Shown here in pieces: positions 33,555-42,620 of a stretch of 64,000 bases of DNA (position 1 is its first letter; each line of letters begins with the position of its first letter). The position numbers and the translations under genes were made by a program. The DNA comes from an uncultured Bacilli bacterium. GTDB lineage: Bacteria > Bacillota_I > Bacilli_A > RF39 > UBA660. The notes beneath the pieces were generated by a model, which saw nothing but the letters and a program-made list of their open reading frames with translations, was not told the origin of the DNA and did not search any database. The DNA lies in NCBI GenBank assembly GCA_910589375.1, contig CAJUTK010000002.1:470451-534450 (forward strand). The letters run 5' to 3'.

Positions 33555-35193
33555 CTTGTACAACAACGATAATCATCGGTTTAGATGCTGTTTGCTGATA
33601 AAGATACTTTCCTAACTTTTCACGAATTCCTAATTTAATCTTATTAAAATCTACATAGTTAGGATTAATGAAACTATTCACAACTTCTAGAGAAATCTTT
33701 TCAGCTTCTTTTATTAAATCACTATTGTCTTTTACATAGATAAATCCACGGGTTAATATTTCTGGTCCAGAAAGAACTCTTTTAGAAGCTTTATCTAATG
33801 TCGTAGTAACAATAACAATACCATTTTCTCCTAATAATTCTCTATCCTTTAATACTAAATCCCCAACATCTCCAGCCTGCTTTCCATCAATTAAAAGCTC
33901 ATCTACTTTTACTTTCTCGCCATTATCAACGTATTTACCATTTATTAAAGTAACTACATCGCCATTTAATTTTAGAAAAACATCTTCCTCTTTCATACCT
34001 AAGCGATAAGCTAACCTAGCATTTTCTACTTGATCACGATATTCTCCTATAATAGGAAAATAATATTTTGGATTTAACATGCTAAGCATCATCATAATGT
34101 CCTCTTTAGAGGCATGAGGAGAACGATATTGTCTCTTAGATAGTACAATTAAATTACAACCAATTTTGGCAATGTTATCAAAAACTTGTGTAGAAGTTAC
34201 TTCAATACTATCATAAATAGGAGAAGCAAAAACTACAGTGTCCTCCTCTGTTAAGGTAATAAATTTATCATATCCCTTAATAATTCTTTTCATATTAGAG
34301 TATGGAACTTCTCTTTCATTTGATACAATTACAATAATTCCAGGTTTATTAACATCATGAATTGTTTTAATTCTAGATTTGTCAAAAGCTATATAGTGAT
34401 AATCAATTGCCTTTAAAATAATGGATTCTAGTTTTCTACCCATAATGACAACATCGCGATCTGTCTTCTTAACTTCCTCTAATAATTCTTGAATTCTATA
34501 AATTTGGGCTTGCATAATATTTACTAAAATACGGCCTTCATTCTTATTTAAAACTTCTCTAATAATATCTCTTGCTCTATGGTTAGGAGAAGTAAAACCA
34601 TTACGAGAAGCATAAATAGACTCCCCTAATACACAGAGTACACCCTGTTTTCCAACATAAGCTATTTTTCCTATATCTGAATTAAATGCTCCTAACATAG
34701 AAGGATCAATTACATAGTTACCCGTAAATACTAGTGCTCCATCTTCTGTATAAAGAACATACATTACAGAATCTGGAATAGAATGAGAAACACGTATAGG
34801 GAAAATACTGTTTTTTCCAAATACTACTTTACGATGTAATTTCAATTCAACTAAATTAGCATCCGTAATTCCCTCTTCTTCTAAATCAGTCTTAATAATA
34901 TCTAAAGTAAATGCAGTAGCATAAATGGGAACATCTTTTAAATCGACTAATATATCGGCAATTCCCCCCATTTGTTCATCATGCCCATGTGTAATAAATA
35001 TTCCTACAATTCTCTTACGATTTTGAATCAAATACTCATAGTTTGGAATGATATAATCAATACCTAATAGACTATCATCCGCATATTTTAATCCCGCCTC
35101 AAATATATATATATCATCATCAACTTCAACGACATACATATTCTTTCCAATTTCGTTTAACCCACCTAGGGCAAACATCTTAATCTTACTCAT
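33547..35193 (-). CDS. rnjB: Ribonuclease J2-type protein (catalytic metal motif degenerate)
   Basis: 548 residues, usual RNase J length. Metallo-beta-lactamase, beta-CASP and C-terminal domains are all recognisable (FALGGLNEIGKNMYVVEV, SHSIPDSV, VLSGPEILTRGFIYVK). The active motif HGHEDH of J1 enzymes reads HGHDEQ (69-74), TGDFKFD reads TGNYVID (N159), and PVHGEYR reads PIIGEYR. B. subtilis J2 has similar HGHDEN-type changes and supports J1 in 5'-3' exonuclease/endonuclease complexes. So this is most likely a structural J2 partner; the J1 gene must be elsewhere. Confidence 0.92.
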   Translation of the reverse strand: MSKIKMFALGGLNEIGKNMYVVEVDDDIYIFEAGLKYADDSLLGIDYIIPNYEYLIQNRKRIVGIFITHGHDEQMGGIADILVDLKDVPIYATAFTLDIIKTDLEEEGITDANLVELKLHRKVVFGKNSIFPIRVSHSIPDSVMYVLYTEDGALVFTGNYVIDPSMLGAFNSDIGKIAYVGKQGVLCVLGESIYASRNGFTSPNHRARDIIREVLNKNEGRILVNIMQAQIYRIQELLEEVKKTDRDVVIMGRKLESIILKAIDYHYIAFDKSRIKTIHDVNKPGIIVIVSNEREVPYSNMKRIIKGYDKFITLTEEDTVVFASPIYDSIEVTSTQVFDNIAKIGCNLIVLSKRQYRSPHASKEDIMMMLSMLNPKYYFPIIGEYRDQVENARLAYRLGMKEEDVFLKLNGDVVTLINGKYVDNGEKVKVDELLIDGKQAGDVGDLVLKDRELLGENGIVIVTTTLDKASKRVLSGPEILTRGFIYVKDNSDLIKEAEKISLEVVNSFINPNYVDFNKIKLGIREKLGKYLYQQTASKPMIIVVVQEV

Positions 35194-35265
35194 AAAACTC
35201 CTTTCTTTTTATCGCCTTATCAATTATACCAAAGAATTAAAGATTAGTCTAGTTTCCAAAATAGA

Positions 35266-35295
35266 AAAGAATAATGAGTTTATTCATTATTCTTT
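35266..35295 (-). terminator. Terminator after trmR
   Basis: AAAGAATAATGA / TCATTATTCTTT stem with 6-base loop, overlapping the trmR stop. The minus-strand 3' side continues CTATTTT, so the T run is short. Confidence 0.65.
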
Positions 35296-35867
35296 TTTTT
35301 ACTAACAGAGATTCCATCACCTAATGGAAAAAATTCTGTATCAAATTCTGAATTATTTTTTAAGAAATCTATATAAGCTCTAATTTTTCCGACTAATTGT
35401 TTAGTATTTCTATTATGTGTTAGTGTAATATCTTCTACCATTCCATGAAAAGATAAATTATCAGTAATAATCACACCATTATCATTCAAATTATTCCTAT
35501 ATTTTTCAAAAAATTTAATATATTGGCTCTTAGCAGCATCAATAAAGATTAAATCAAACTTAGAAGAAATAGAGACTTCTAATGCATCTTCATTCAAAAT
35601 AGTAATAGAATCCTCTAACCCCATACTTTGAATATTGAATACTGCTTCTTGATATCTTTCTAAGTCTCTTTCAATCGTTGTTACTTTAACGTTATCCTTC
35701 GCTAAAGCAAATGAAATAGCAGAATATCCAACCGCACTACCTATTTCTAAAATAGAGTTAACATTGTTCTTTTGGATATAATCTACAATAAATGCAATTC
35801 CCTCATCTTGCATAATAGGGATATTATTTTCTAAAGCTTTCTTTTTAATATCTAGCGGGTGTACCAT
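35280..35867 (-). CDS. trmR: tRNA 5-hydroxyuridine methyltransferase (TrmR/YrrM-like O-methyltransferase)
   Basis: 195 residues. Class I SAM-binding fold of the metal-dependent O-methyltransferase family: ILEIGSAVGYSAISFA (motif I), TIERD, FDLIFIDAAKSQY and ITDNLSFHG with the metal-binding Asp/Asn. In B. subtilis yrrM (trmR), next to yrrL (mltG), methylates ho5U34 in tRNAs. The same adjacency holds here: the start overlaps the mltG stop by 16 bases. The metal-dependent COMT-like family is certain; the tRNA substrate rests on synteny. Confidence 0.85.
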   Translation of the reverse strand: MVHPLDIKKKALENNIPIMQDEGIAFIVDYIQKNNVNSILEIGSAVGYSAISFALAKDNVKVTTIERDLERYQEAVFNIQSMGLEDSITILNEDALEVSISSKFDLIFIDAAKSQYIKFFEKYRNNLNDNGVIITDNLSFHGMVEDITLTHNRNTKQLVGKIRAYIDFLKNNSEFDTEFFPLGDGISVSKKKNNE

Positions 35868-36937
35868 AGTCCACTTTCTTTCAACTGCTCTATTTTTGCT
35901 AAATGCTCACTATAAGTTTTTGTAAAATAAGTCTCTCCATTTTTATCTGCTACAAAATAATAAGCTGCTACAGAAGTTGGAGATACTGAAGCTTCTATAG
36001 AACTTATAGAAGGCATACAAATTGGTCCTACTGGAAGTTTTCCATGAAGAGCATTTGCTCTCGTATTATAATCATTGACAGCATTAAATTCTTCCCTAGT
36101 TAATTCCCTTTCAGACATATCCACACCTACACCATAATAAGTAGTAGGGTCACTTCCTAAATTCATACCTGCATTTAAACGATTATAGAATACACCTGCT
36201 ACCTTACCACGATGTTCTATAGTAGCAACCTCTAACTCTACAATACTTGCTAAAGTAAGAAGTTCATGAACACTATATTTACTTTTCTCTATTTGAGAGC
36301 GTAATGGCTCTAATTTCTTACCCATCTGGTCTAATAATGTTTTAAAAATTTCTTTAATAGATACATCTTTATTAGCAAAATAATAAGTATCTGGAAATAA
36401 ATATCCTTCTAAAGGATAATAAAGTTTTTCATTTAAAATAGAATTATCAATAAACCAATATTCCTCTACTAGGCTTTTTAAATATTCTTTATCATTTAAA
36501 AGCTTATAGACATCCTCTTCGGAGTTATTTGTCTTTTCAGCAATAAGAGATGCTATACGTCTCATATTAATACCTTCTTTAAAGGTAATGGAGATTTGGT
36601 TAGGATCTACTGACGCCCCACCTGATGATAAAGAAGATAGAATCTTTTCTACTCCCATATTTTCACTTAAATAATAAGTACCAGCCTTTAATCCGTTTTT
36701 AGGAGGATTAAGTTTTACATAAATCTTATAACTAATCTTTGATTTAATTAATTTATTCTCATATAACATATCAGCTAAAGTCATATAAGTACTTCCATTA
36801 ACTACTTCAATCTGTACTGTTGAAGAATTAGAACTAACTGGGCCTAAAGAATTCTTATACCAATAAAAACCAATTAATACAGCCATCAATAAAAAGATAA
36901 AAATGGCACTTATAATTAATAAAATTGTTTTCTTCAT
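35852..36937 (-). CDS. mltG: Endolytic murein transglycosylase MltG
   Basis: 361 residues. One N-terminal membrane helix (about 4-26), a LysM-like domain, then the YceG domain with the catalytic-Glu segment LASIVELEVA, GVFYNRLNAGMNLGSDPT and the PVGPICMPSISSIEA ending. MltG cuts nascent glycan strands at the membrane and so sets their length. It is within the conserved block IreB-RuvX-DUF1292-MltG-TrmR. Between it and the DUF1292 gene is a terminator-like hairpin that may lower its expression. Confidence 0.95.
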   Translation of the reverse strand: MKKTILLIISAIFIFLLMAVLIGFYWYKNSLGPVSSNSSTVQIEVVNGSTYMTLADMLYENKLIKSKISYKIYVKLNPPKNGLKAGTYYLSENMGVEKILSSLSSGGASVDPNQISITFKEGINMRRIASLIAEKTNNSEEDVYKLLNDKEYLKSLVEEYWFIDNSILNEKLYYPLEGYLFPDTYYFANKDVSIKEIFKTLLDQMGKKLEPLRSQIEKSKYSVHELLTLASIVELEVATIEHRGKVAGVFYNRLNAGMNLGSDPTTYYGVGVDMSERELTREEFNAVNDYNTRANALHGKLPVGPICMPSISSIEASVSPTSVAAYYFVADKNGETYFTKTYSEHLAKIEQLKESGLWYTR

Positions 36938-36949
36938 TTTGAACCATAC

Positions 36950-36975
36950 AACAAAAAAGAGTAAAAATTACTCTT
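36950..36975 (-). terminator. Hairpin between DUF1292 gene and mltG
   Basis: AAGAGTAA / TTACTCTT, 3-base loop and a T run on the minus strand. It overlaps the DUF1292 stop and precedes mltG by about 15 bases, so it acts inside the operon. Confidence 0.7.
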
Positions 36976-37258
36976 CTGCTTCTCCTTCTTTACCTTGAAT
37001 TTCATTTTGTAATTCGTCCAATATAGTTTCAATAATTTTCCATTCTTTATCAGTCTCAATTGGTAATAATTTAGTTTCATCCTCATCTGGATTATAGATA
37101 GAGGCATATACTTTAGTATTTCCTTCTTCATCCAATGTATTGTCTGTATAAACAATGTAGTTTTTCTTTGTTTCATCTGATTCGAATGTAAATAAAACTT
37201 CACACTCTACTTCTTTTCCTTCATCATTAATAACTTTAAATGTCATTTTTTCTTCCAT
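36968..37258 (-). CDS. DUF1292 protein (YrzB-like)
   Basis: 96 residues, acidic, beta-rich. The family pattern F.V.NDEGKEVECEVLFTFE is present (here KVINDEGKEVECEVLFTFES). DUF1292 proteins are small cytosolic proteins nearly always found beside RuvX and IreB in Bacillota; function unknown. It overlaps the ruvX stop by 23 bases. Confidence 0.88.
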   Translation of the reverse strand: MEEKMTFKVINDEGKEVECEVLFTFESDETKKNYIVYTDNTLDEEGNTKVYASIYNPDEDETKLLPIETDKEWKIIETILDELQNEIQGKEGEAEE

Positions 37259-37685
37259 TTTTATTTTCCTCTCTTTCTCTATCTAAATACGTTTGCAGAA
37301 TGATATTAGCCGCTACCGCATCTACCTTTTTTTTACGTTTTTTTCTAGACATATCCGCTTCTAAGAGATAGTTTGTTGCTTCTACTGTAGATAAACGTTC
37401 ATCTTGCATCACAACTTCTATGCCTAAGTTATCTACTATCAATTCCTTAAACTCTAGGGTAGTCTGTGCTCTATCACCTATACTATTATTCATATTCTTA
37501 GGTAATCCCAATACAATTTTTCTAATTTGATATTCCTCTACCAATTCTCGTAATGGCTCTATAAGAGATTCATATTCATTCTCTAAAAAACGAATTGTTT
37601 TAAGAGTGCTTGCTATTGTTAGAGTAGTATCGCTAATAGAAATACCGAGTGTCCTCGTTCCTAAATCTAATCCTAAATATCTCAT
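37236..37685 (-). CDS. ruvX: Holliday-junction resolvase-like RuvX (YqgF)
   Basis: 149 residues, RNase H-like fold. Begins MRYLGLDLGTRTLGISISD with the first catalytic Asp; Glu in QDERLSTVEA and Asp in KKKVDAVAANIILQ complete the acidic set. YqgF proteins act in 16S pre-rRNA 5' processing and/or junction resolution. It starts one base after the IreB stop in the conserved operon. Confidence 0.95.
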   Translation of the reverse strand: MRYLGLDLGTRTLGISISDTTLTIASTLKTIRFLENEYESLIEPLRELVEEYQIRKIVLGLPKNMNNSIGDRAQTTLEFKELIVDNLGIEVVMQDERLSTVEATNYLLEADMSRKKRKKKVDAVAANIILQTYLDREREENKNGRKNDI

Positions 37686-37933
37686 TATTTTAAGAAATCT
37701 TTAACTAATATTTCTAAAATCTTCGTTCTTTCAAACTTAGTAAGTTTATTTCTTGCTTCCTTATGACTAGAAATATAGCCAGGATCTCCACTCATTAAAT
37801 AGCCAACAATTTGATTGATTGGATTATATCCCCGTTCTTCTAGTATCTGTGATACTTCTTTAATTACTTGCGAAATCATTTCATCCTGAAACTCAGACGC
37901 TTCATAAACTCTCGTCTCATCCATTTCGCTCAA
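37685..37933 (-). CDS. ireB: IreB-family regulator (UPF0297)
   Basis: 82 residues. Strongly conserved GYNPINQIVGYLMSGDPGYI identifies the family. In Enterococcus, IreB is a small phosphoprotein target of the PASTA kinase IreK that affects cephalosporin tolerance. The frame begins with TTG 37933, which has a well-placed GAGAGGGTGAT; ATG 37924 is the alternative and would give 79 residues. It leads the RuvX-DUF1292-MltG-TrmR operon. Confidence 0.95.
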   Translation of the reverse strand: MSEMDETRVYEASEFQDEMISQVIKEVSQILEERGYNPINQIVGYLMSGDPGYISSHKEARNKLTKFERTKILEILVKDFLK

Positions 37934-37964
37934 TCACATCACCCTCTCCTATGAATACAAATAC

Positions 37965-37993
37965 ATTTTAACATATTCCCCCTTTTTTGTAAA
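37965..37993 (-). promoter_or_regulatory. Promoter of the ireB-ruvX-mltG-trmR operon
   Basis: TTTACA (37988-37993), 17 bases, TAAAAT (37965-37970) on the minus strand, 32 bases before the IreB start. Confidence 0.7.
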
Positions 37994-37997
37994 TGGG

Positions 37998-39344
37998 TTA
38001 ACTATTTTTTACCAAATTTTTGTAAGCTTTTCCTTTTTCTTCGAAATTTTTAAAGTATTCATAGCTAGAAGCGGCTGGGCTCATAATACAAATATGATTC
38101 TTTAAAGTTATCTCTTTTGCTTTAGAAACAGCTTCCTCTAACTGGTCTACAAAATAGCAATTTACTTTTGGATTCGTAATAAGATGTCCTATTTTATGTC
38201 CTGTTGTTGGCATACAAATCAAATTTCTAACAGTTCCTTTATTTAAATAATCAATTAATTCTTGATAATCGATTCCTCTATCCATGCCTCCAAAAATTAA
38301 AGTATCCACATTCTCTAATGATTTAAGAGCTGAAATAGTAGCCATGGGAATAGTAGCAATAGAATCATTATAATAAATAATTTCTCCATAAGTACCTACA
38401 TATTCAATCCTATGCTCTAATGGTTTAAAATCATAAATAGCTTGTAATGTTTTTTCTAAATCCAAATTTAGAATTTCAGAAATGGTTAATGCCACCATTA
38501 TATTTCGAAGATTGTGCTCTCCTATTAAAGATGTTTGGCTTGTTTTATCAAACAATTCTTTTCCATTTAAAACCACTTTATTGCCTCTTAAAGATGTCGT
38601 ATTTAAAGAAGAATCTTGACTTAATGTTATAGCATAAGCTTTTCCTAGATAAGAGTCATTCATATAACTATTTAAAGGCTCAATATCCTTACAATAAATA
38701 CGATAATCGCTACTATCCTGATATTTAAAAATATTGAGTTTATTAGCGTGGTAATGTTCTACTGTGCCACTATGATCTAAATGATCTTGATAAAGATTTA
38801 AAATGGCTGCTATGTGAGGAGAATATTTTACAAACTCTAATTGTAAAGCAGACATTTCTACTACTATCCATGTATCCTCTTTAAAATTTTCCAATTCATC
38901 AAAAATTGCTTTTCCAATATTACCAAGTAAATATACATCTTTGCCATTTTTTTTAAGAGCTTCATATACAAGAGTACAAGTAGTACTTTTCCCTTTTGTT
39001 GCTGTAATTCCTATCATCTGATGATGAGCTACTTCTAATAAGAGCTCTAATTCTGAAGTAAATGGATATTTAGAAGTATCTAAATCTTTTGTAATAACAC
39101 CTGGACTCTTTAAAATGAGGTCAAATCCATCTAAATGATTTAAATAGTCATCTCCCCATACACAAGTACAATTTTTATCATTTTCTAAATCTGGATTTTC
39201 CTCTAATACATTCTTTTTATCAATAATGGTAAGTGGAATATCTAAATATTTTTTTATAAATCTATAAGTTGACTTTCCTTCCATTCCAAAACCTAGAATG
39301 GCAAGTTTTTTATCCTTTAGCTTCTCTAAGATTTTATGATACAT
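37998..39344 (-). CDS. murD: UDP-N-acetylmuramoyl-L-alanine glutamate ligase (MurD type)
   Basis: 448 residues. N-terminal Rossmann domain (LAILGFGMEGKSTYRFI), ATP P-loop TATKGKSTTC near residue 114 (usually TNGKST), EMSALQLE and NLYQDHLDHSG in the centre, and C-terminal Mur ligase domain with FGGMDRGIDY. It adds glutamate to UDP-MurNAc-L-Ala. In MurL-containing bacteria the paired MurD (MurD2) uses L-Glu. The overlap of 11 bases with a MurL-like gene suggests that variant here, but stereospecificity cannot be seen from sequence. Confidence 0.92.
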   Translation of the reverse strand: MYHKILEKLKDKKLAILGFGMEGKSTYRFIKKYLDIPLTIIDKKNVLEENPDLENDKNCTCVWGDDYLNHLDGFDLILKSPGVITKDLDTSKYPFTSELELLLEVAHHQMIGITATKGKSTTCTLVYEALKKNGKDVYLLGNIGKAIFDELENFKEDTWIVVEMSALQLEFVKYSPHIAAILNLYQDHLDHSGTVEHYHANKLNIFKYQDSSDYRIYCKDIEPLNSYMNDSYLGKAYAITLSQDSSLNTTSLRGNKVVLNGKELFDKTSQTSLIGEHNLRNIMVALTISEILNLDLEKTLQAIYDFKPLEHRIEYVGTYGEIIYYNDSIATIPMATISALKSLENVDTLIFGGMDRGIDYQELIDYLNKGTVRNLICMPTTGHKIGHLITNPKVNCYFVDQLEEAVSKAKEITLKNHICIMSPAASSYEYFKNFEEKGKAYKNLVKNS

Positions 39345-40668
39345 ATTTTTCTAGTTCCTCCTTTACTAACTTTAAAAAGTGTTCTGGAATATGATGCTCC
39401 TCATTAAAAGATTCAGTATAATCGACATCTAAACTAAGAGGATAATGCTTTTTATAATACTCAAGCAAACATCCTGTATGCTGTCTTTCTATTGCCTTAG
39501 AAACAGCAAATCTTACCTCACCATAAGTACCAACGCATTCAAAAGGTTTTGTTTCTGCATATCCTAATAGTTCTATGAAAGTAGGAAGTAAATCTTCGTT
39601 GTCATATAAATTCTCACCAAATATATTCTCTAATTCTGAATCTGTTAAAAAAGCACTTAAAATAATATAGACAAATAAACATTTAGGGCAGTGGCAGCAC
39701 CATTTCCATGGAATACTCTTACTTCCAACATTACAACTTTTAAAAATAGTATGATATTTCTGGTAATGAGAAAATAACATTGCTATTTGTAATTCATTTA
39801 AACATCTAAGCATACTGAAATAATGAATATTTGCTCTTAAATACTTCTTTGCATATTCGTTAAAATCATCTTCAAACTCATATGTCTTGGAATACTGATG
39901 ATTAATTTTTGTTCCAATAACAGTTGCTTCATTAGCGCTTCCTTCATTAGATAGTACAATATATTTTCTTCCAGTAAGATAAGCACATAAGTAAGAAATA
40001 AATGCAACTAGTGAACTAAAAGGAGTATGACCATTTAAATAACCTTCTTTATTTAAGCGAAGAAGTTCTGAATCAATCGTTCTCTCAACTTTTAGATACT
40101 TAGAATATCCAGCTTCCTTCATACACTCTATTCCTGGCACTTTAGGATTAATCATAAAGCAAGTATTATCTTCTCTTTTTAATAACTCTAAAGAAACAGC
40201 AGAATCTTTTCCACCTCCAATAGCTACTAAATTACCAGTTCCAGAATAGTGAATCTCCGGAATCTCTTCATCTTCTCTACATTCTATATGGATCCAATCC
40301 TCATCACAATCAATTCCATTTACGTAACGAAATTCACCCTGCCCTAAATAGTAAAGTTTTAAAAACCACTTTTTTTGTTCAGGCGTCAAGCTTCCTGCCT
40401 CCACTATAATATTAGGGCTACAAGTACACTTCCAATAACTAACAAGTTCTATTAATCCTATTTGATAAGCTAAATACGAAATATACTGAATATCTGTATT
40501 TCTAATATCTTCTTTATAAATTTTTGTTTGAGGATGAAATTCAGCTAAAGAAGGAATAGAAAAGAAATATTCTAATAAATAATAATCCTCTGTCTCTTCT
40601 ACTTTATAGCTGTGAAAATAAAAATTAGGATATTTTTCTCTATACATTAAAAATTTTTCTTGATTCAT
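39334..40668 (-). CDS. murL: Putative UDP-MurNAc-L-Ala-L-Glu epimerase (MurL-like)
   Basis: 444 residues, no membrane segment. A PP-loop-like ATP motif GGGKDSAVSLELL begins at residue 151, and a CHCPKC cluster lies near residue 335. Size, GGGKDS motif and fusion-tight linkage with a MurD gene fit MurL, first described in Xanthomonas oryzae, which uses ATP to convert the terminal L-Glu of UDP-MurNAc-dipeptide to D-Glu, replacing glutamate racemase. The gene starts just upstream and overlaps murD by 11 bases. The call rests on recalled family features and linkage, without a database search. Confidence 0.72.
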   Translation of the reverse strand: MNQEKFLMYREKYPNFYFHSYKVEETEDYYLLEYFFSIPSLAEFHPQTKIYKEDIRNTDIQYISYLAYQIGLIELVSYWKCTCSPNIIVEAGSLTPEQKKWFLKLYYLGQGEFRYVNGIDCDEDWIHIECREDEEIPEIHYSGTGNLVAIGGGKDSAVSLELLKREDNTCFMINPKVPGIECMKEAGYSKYLKVERTIDSELLRLNKEGYLNGHTPFSSLVAFISYLCAYLTGRKYIVLSNEGSANEATVIGTKINHQYSKTYEFEDDFNEYAKKYLRANIHYFSMLRCLNELQIAMLFSHYQKYHTIFKSCNVGSKSIPWKWCCHCPKCLFVYIILSAFLTDSELENIFGENLYDNEDLLPTFIELLGYAETKPFECVGTYGEVRFAVSKAIERQHTGCLLEYYKKHYPLSLDVDYTESFNEEHHIPEHFLKLVKEELEKYVS

Positions 40669-40692
40669 AGTATCACCATTATCATTATATCA

Positions 40693-40720
40693 AAAAAAAT
40701 AGACTATAGTCTATTTTATT
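40693..40720 (-). terminator. Terminator of the 118-residue protein gene
   Basis: Perfect stem AAAATAGACTA / TAGTCTATTTT with eight T following on the minus strand, touching the stop. Confidence 0.8.
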
Positions 40721-41076
40721 TAATGTATCACTTTGACTTTTTTTTCTTCTTTTTCTTGAAGTAGTACTTCCACATAAGCACTTTCTACTTTTGAAATTAC
40801 TCCTAGGATTTGTCCTTTTGCACTAATAGAAGAAGCCTTTTTTCTTTCTTCTTGAATTAATTCATCTAGATTACGCCCATCTTTTTGTGCTCTTTCTCTT
40901 ATCATTTGCTGTAATAATAATTTCTGGCGAGCTGGTAAAGAAAACTTTACTGGTTCTGACATCTGTATATTAATATCTTCTTCTGAATAGCCCTTTTCCT
41001 CTAAATATCCTCGAATTAATGATTGAATAGCAGAAATTCTTAGTTTGGCATCCTCTTCTAATACAACATTTTCCAT
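40720..41076 (-). CDS. Conserved small protein of unknown function
   Basis: 118 residues, acidic N-terminal half, Arg/Lys-rich middle (PARQKLLLQQMIRERAQ) and a C-terminal beta pair (GQILGVISKVESAYVEVLL). No signal peptide, membrane helix or metal motif. I do not recognise the family. Start 41076 follows GGAGG; the longer frame start at 41103 lies in that ribosome site. A terminator follows, so it is probably a single-gene unit upstream of murL-murD. Confidence 0.6.
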   Translation of the reverse strand: MENVVLEEDAKLRISAIQSLIRGYLEEKGYSEEDINIQMSEPVKFSLPARQKLLLQQMIRERAQKDGRNLDELIQEERKKASSISAKGQILGVISKVESAYVEVLLQEKEEKKVKVIH

Positions 41077-41169
41077 TTTATTCCTCCTACCCCTACTATA
41101 CAATTAGTATATACTACTGAAGAGGAAAATGTCAATCATAAAAAAGAAAGAAGACATAACTTTACAAAA

Positions 41170-41194
41170 AAAGATACAAATTGTATCTTTTATT
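41170..41194 (-). terminator. Terminator of tRNA-Glu
   Basis: AAAGATACAA / TTGTATCTTT and seven T on the minus strand, ending about 6 bases after the CCA end. Confidence 0.8.
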
Positions 41195-41199
41195 TTCTC

Positions 41200-41276
41200 T
41201 GGTAGCCTGTACGGGATTCGGACCCGTGAATGTCGCCTTGAGAGGGCGATGTGTTAAACCGCTTCACCAACAGGCC
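41200..41276 (-). tRNA. tRNA-Glu (CTC anticodon)
   Basis: Full cloverleaf on the minus strand: acceptor GGCCTGT / ACAGGCT (one G-T pair), D arm with GGTGAAGCGGTT, anticodon stem TCGCC / GGCGA with loop CTCTCAA, T arm ACGGG-TCCGAAT-CCCGT, and encoded CCA. The CTC anticodon reads GAG only; a TTC-anticodon tRNA-Glu is expected elsewhere. Confidence 0.95.
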
Positions 41277-41374
41277 AAAATGATAATCGTTTCAAAACGA
41301 CATTATCATTCTAACATAATTAGACTTTTTTTACAATACTTTTTTAGGATTCCTTATCCTAAAGTAGAAAATTC

Positions 41375-42592
41375 TTATTTGCTCGGAAAATAGAAATCAC
41401 CATCTTTAAAAATAAGAATCTTTTCTCCTTTTGTGGTAATGGCCTCTATCATTAAATCAGAAGTACCAATCATAAAATCTACATGGGTCTTTGACTTATT
41501 AATTCCCTTTTTATACCGTTCTTCTTCTGTCATATTTTTGCCGTCTATTATCGCTTCACTAAAGCCACAACCCAAAGCAATATGGCAAGATGCATTTTCA
41601 TCTAGTAAAGTAGTCTCAAATACTTTTCCAGTATCAGATATTGGAGAATGAAAATCGACAAGTGCCACCTCTCCTAAATAGGAACTACTCTCTTCCCCTT
41701 CTACAATTCCTTTTAAAATTTCATATCCTTCTTTGGCAGTCATATCTACTACTTTTCCATTGGAAAAAGTAAGAGAGAATTCGTCAATTTTTCTTCCTTG
41801 ATAAAATAGTGGTTTAGAACTATAAATAACACCTTCAGTAGTTCTATAATCTGGAGATGTAAATACTTCATAGGATGGCATATTGACGATGGTATCAATA
41901 CCATAAGCATTCTTCTCCCCTGCACTACAAAATTGATAATGCTCTGGCAATTCTACTGTAAAATTAGTTCCTAAACCATTTTGATAATGTAACTGCTTAA
42001 TAGACAAGGAATTTAAATACAAAGCTCTTTTTCTGCTTCTTTCCAATTCCTCTTCCCAAGCTAAAATAGGGCTTTCTAGATCAATCATACAGACATGATA
42101 CAAAAGTTCTAAAAGTTTCTGATAAGCATCATTATCATTGGGAAATAACTTTTTAGCCCAATGCTCACATGGGTAGGCAGCAATACACCAAGATAATTCT
42201 TTTGTATTCAATTTCTCATCATAAATGGGTTTCGTATTTCTTCTAGTCCTCATCAATTCTTCAAACTTGTCCTTAGGCACTTTAGAAAAGTAATCTTCTG
42301 TAACAGTCTCTATGAAGAGAATAGCGCCACCATCTTTTGCTACTTCATTCCATTCTGTTCTTTGAAACAAAGGATTGAAAGCAATATCTTCTAAACTTGT
42401 CTTTAAAAGAGTATCCACAATTAGAGAAGCATCTTCTAATCCCAGTTTTACTTTTATACCTCTTTTTTCAGCAAATTCTTTCATAAAATAGGCAAATTCT
42501 TCTACTTCTTTTGGATAAGAAATATATAAGTAAGTGCTATTTTTTAAGTCCAAACATTTTTCTAATAATAATGCTGCATATTTTTCTTTCAT
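41375..42592 (-). CDS. M29-family aminopeptidase (AmpS/PepS type)
   Basis: 405 residues, usual family length. The conserved C-terminal metal region is present: YLGEVALVDFHSPIS, CHIALGCGFSEAI and KTHVDFMIGTSDL, with AAYPCEHWAKKLFP further upstream. M29 enzymes are cytoplasmic dimetal aminopeptidases with broad N-terminal specificity. Start 42592 follows GGAGGATATT; the longer frame would overlap the upstream helix-hairpin-like gene. A hairpin near 41350 follows but has no T run. Confidence 0.92.
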   Translation of the reverse strand: MKEKYAALLLEKCLDLKNSTYLYISYPKEVEEFAYFMKEFAEKRGIKVKLGLEDASLIVDTLLKTSLEDIAFNPLFQRTEWNEVAKDGGAILFIETVTEDYFSKVPKDKFEELMRTRRNTKPIYDEKLNTKELSWCIAAYPCEHWAKKLFPNDNDAYQKLLELLYHVCMIDLESPILAWEEELERSRKRALYLNSLSIKQLHYQNGLGTNFTVELPEHYQFCSAGEKNAYGIDTIVNMPSYEVFTSPDYRTTEGVIYSSKPLFYQGRKIDEFSLTFSNGKVVDMTAKEGYEILKGIVEGEESSSYLGEVALVDFHSPISDTGKVFETTLLDENASCHIALGCGFSEAIIDGKNMTEEERYKKGINKSKTHVDFMIGTSDLMIEAITTKGEKILIFKDGDFYFPSK

Positions 42593-42620
42593 AATATCCT
42601 CCATCATTAAAAAAGAGAAT

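Noticed and set aside
36934..37203. Open frame of 89 residues on the minus strand
   Set aside because: It overlaps the conserved DUF1292 gene in another frame, lacks a ribosome site and has low-complexity composition.
41335..41372. Hairpin TTTAGGAT/ATCCTAAA downstream of the M29 aminopeptidase
   Set aside because: No T run follows on the minus strand, so it was not listed as a terminator.
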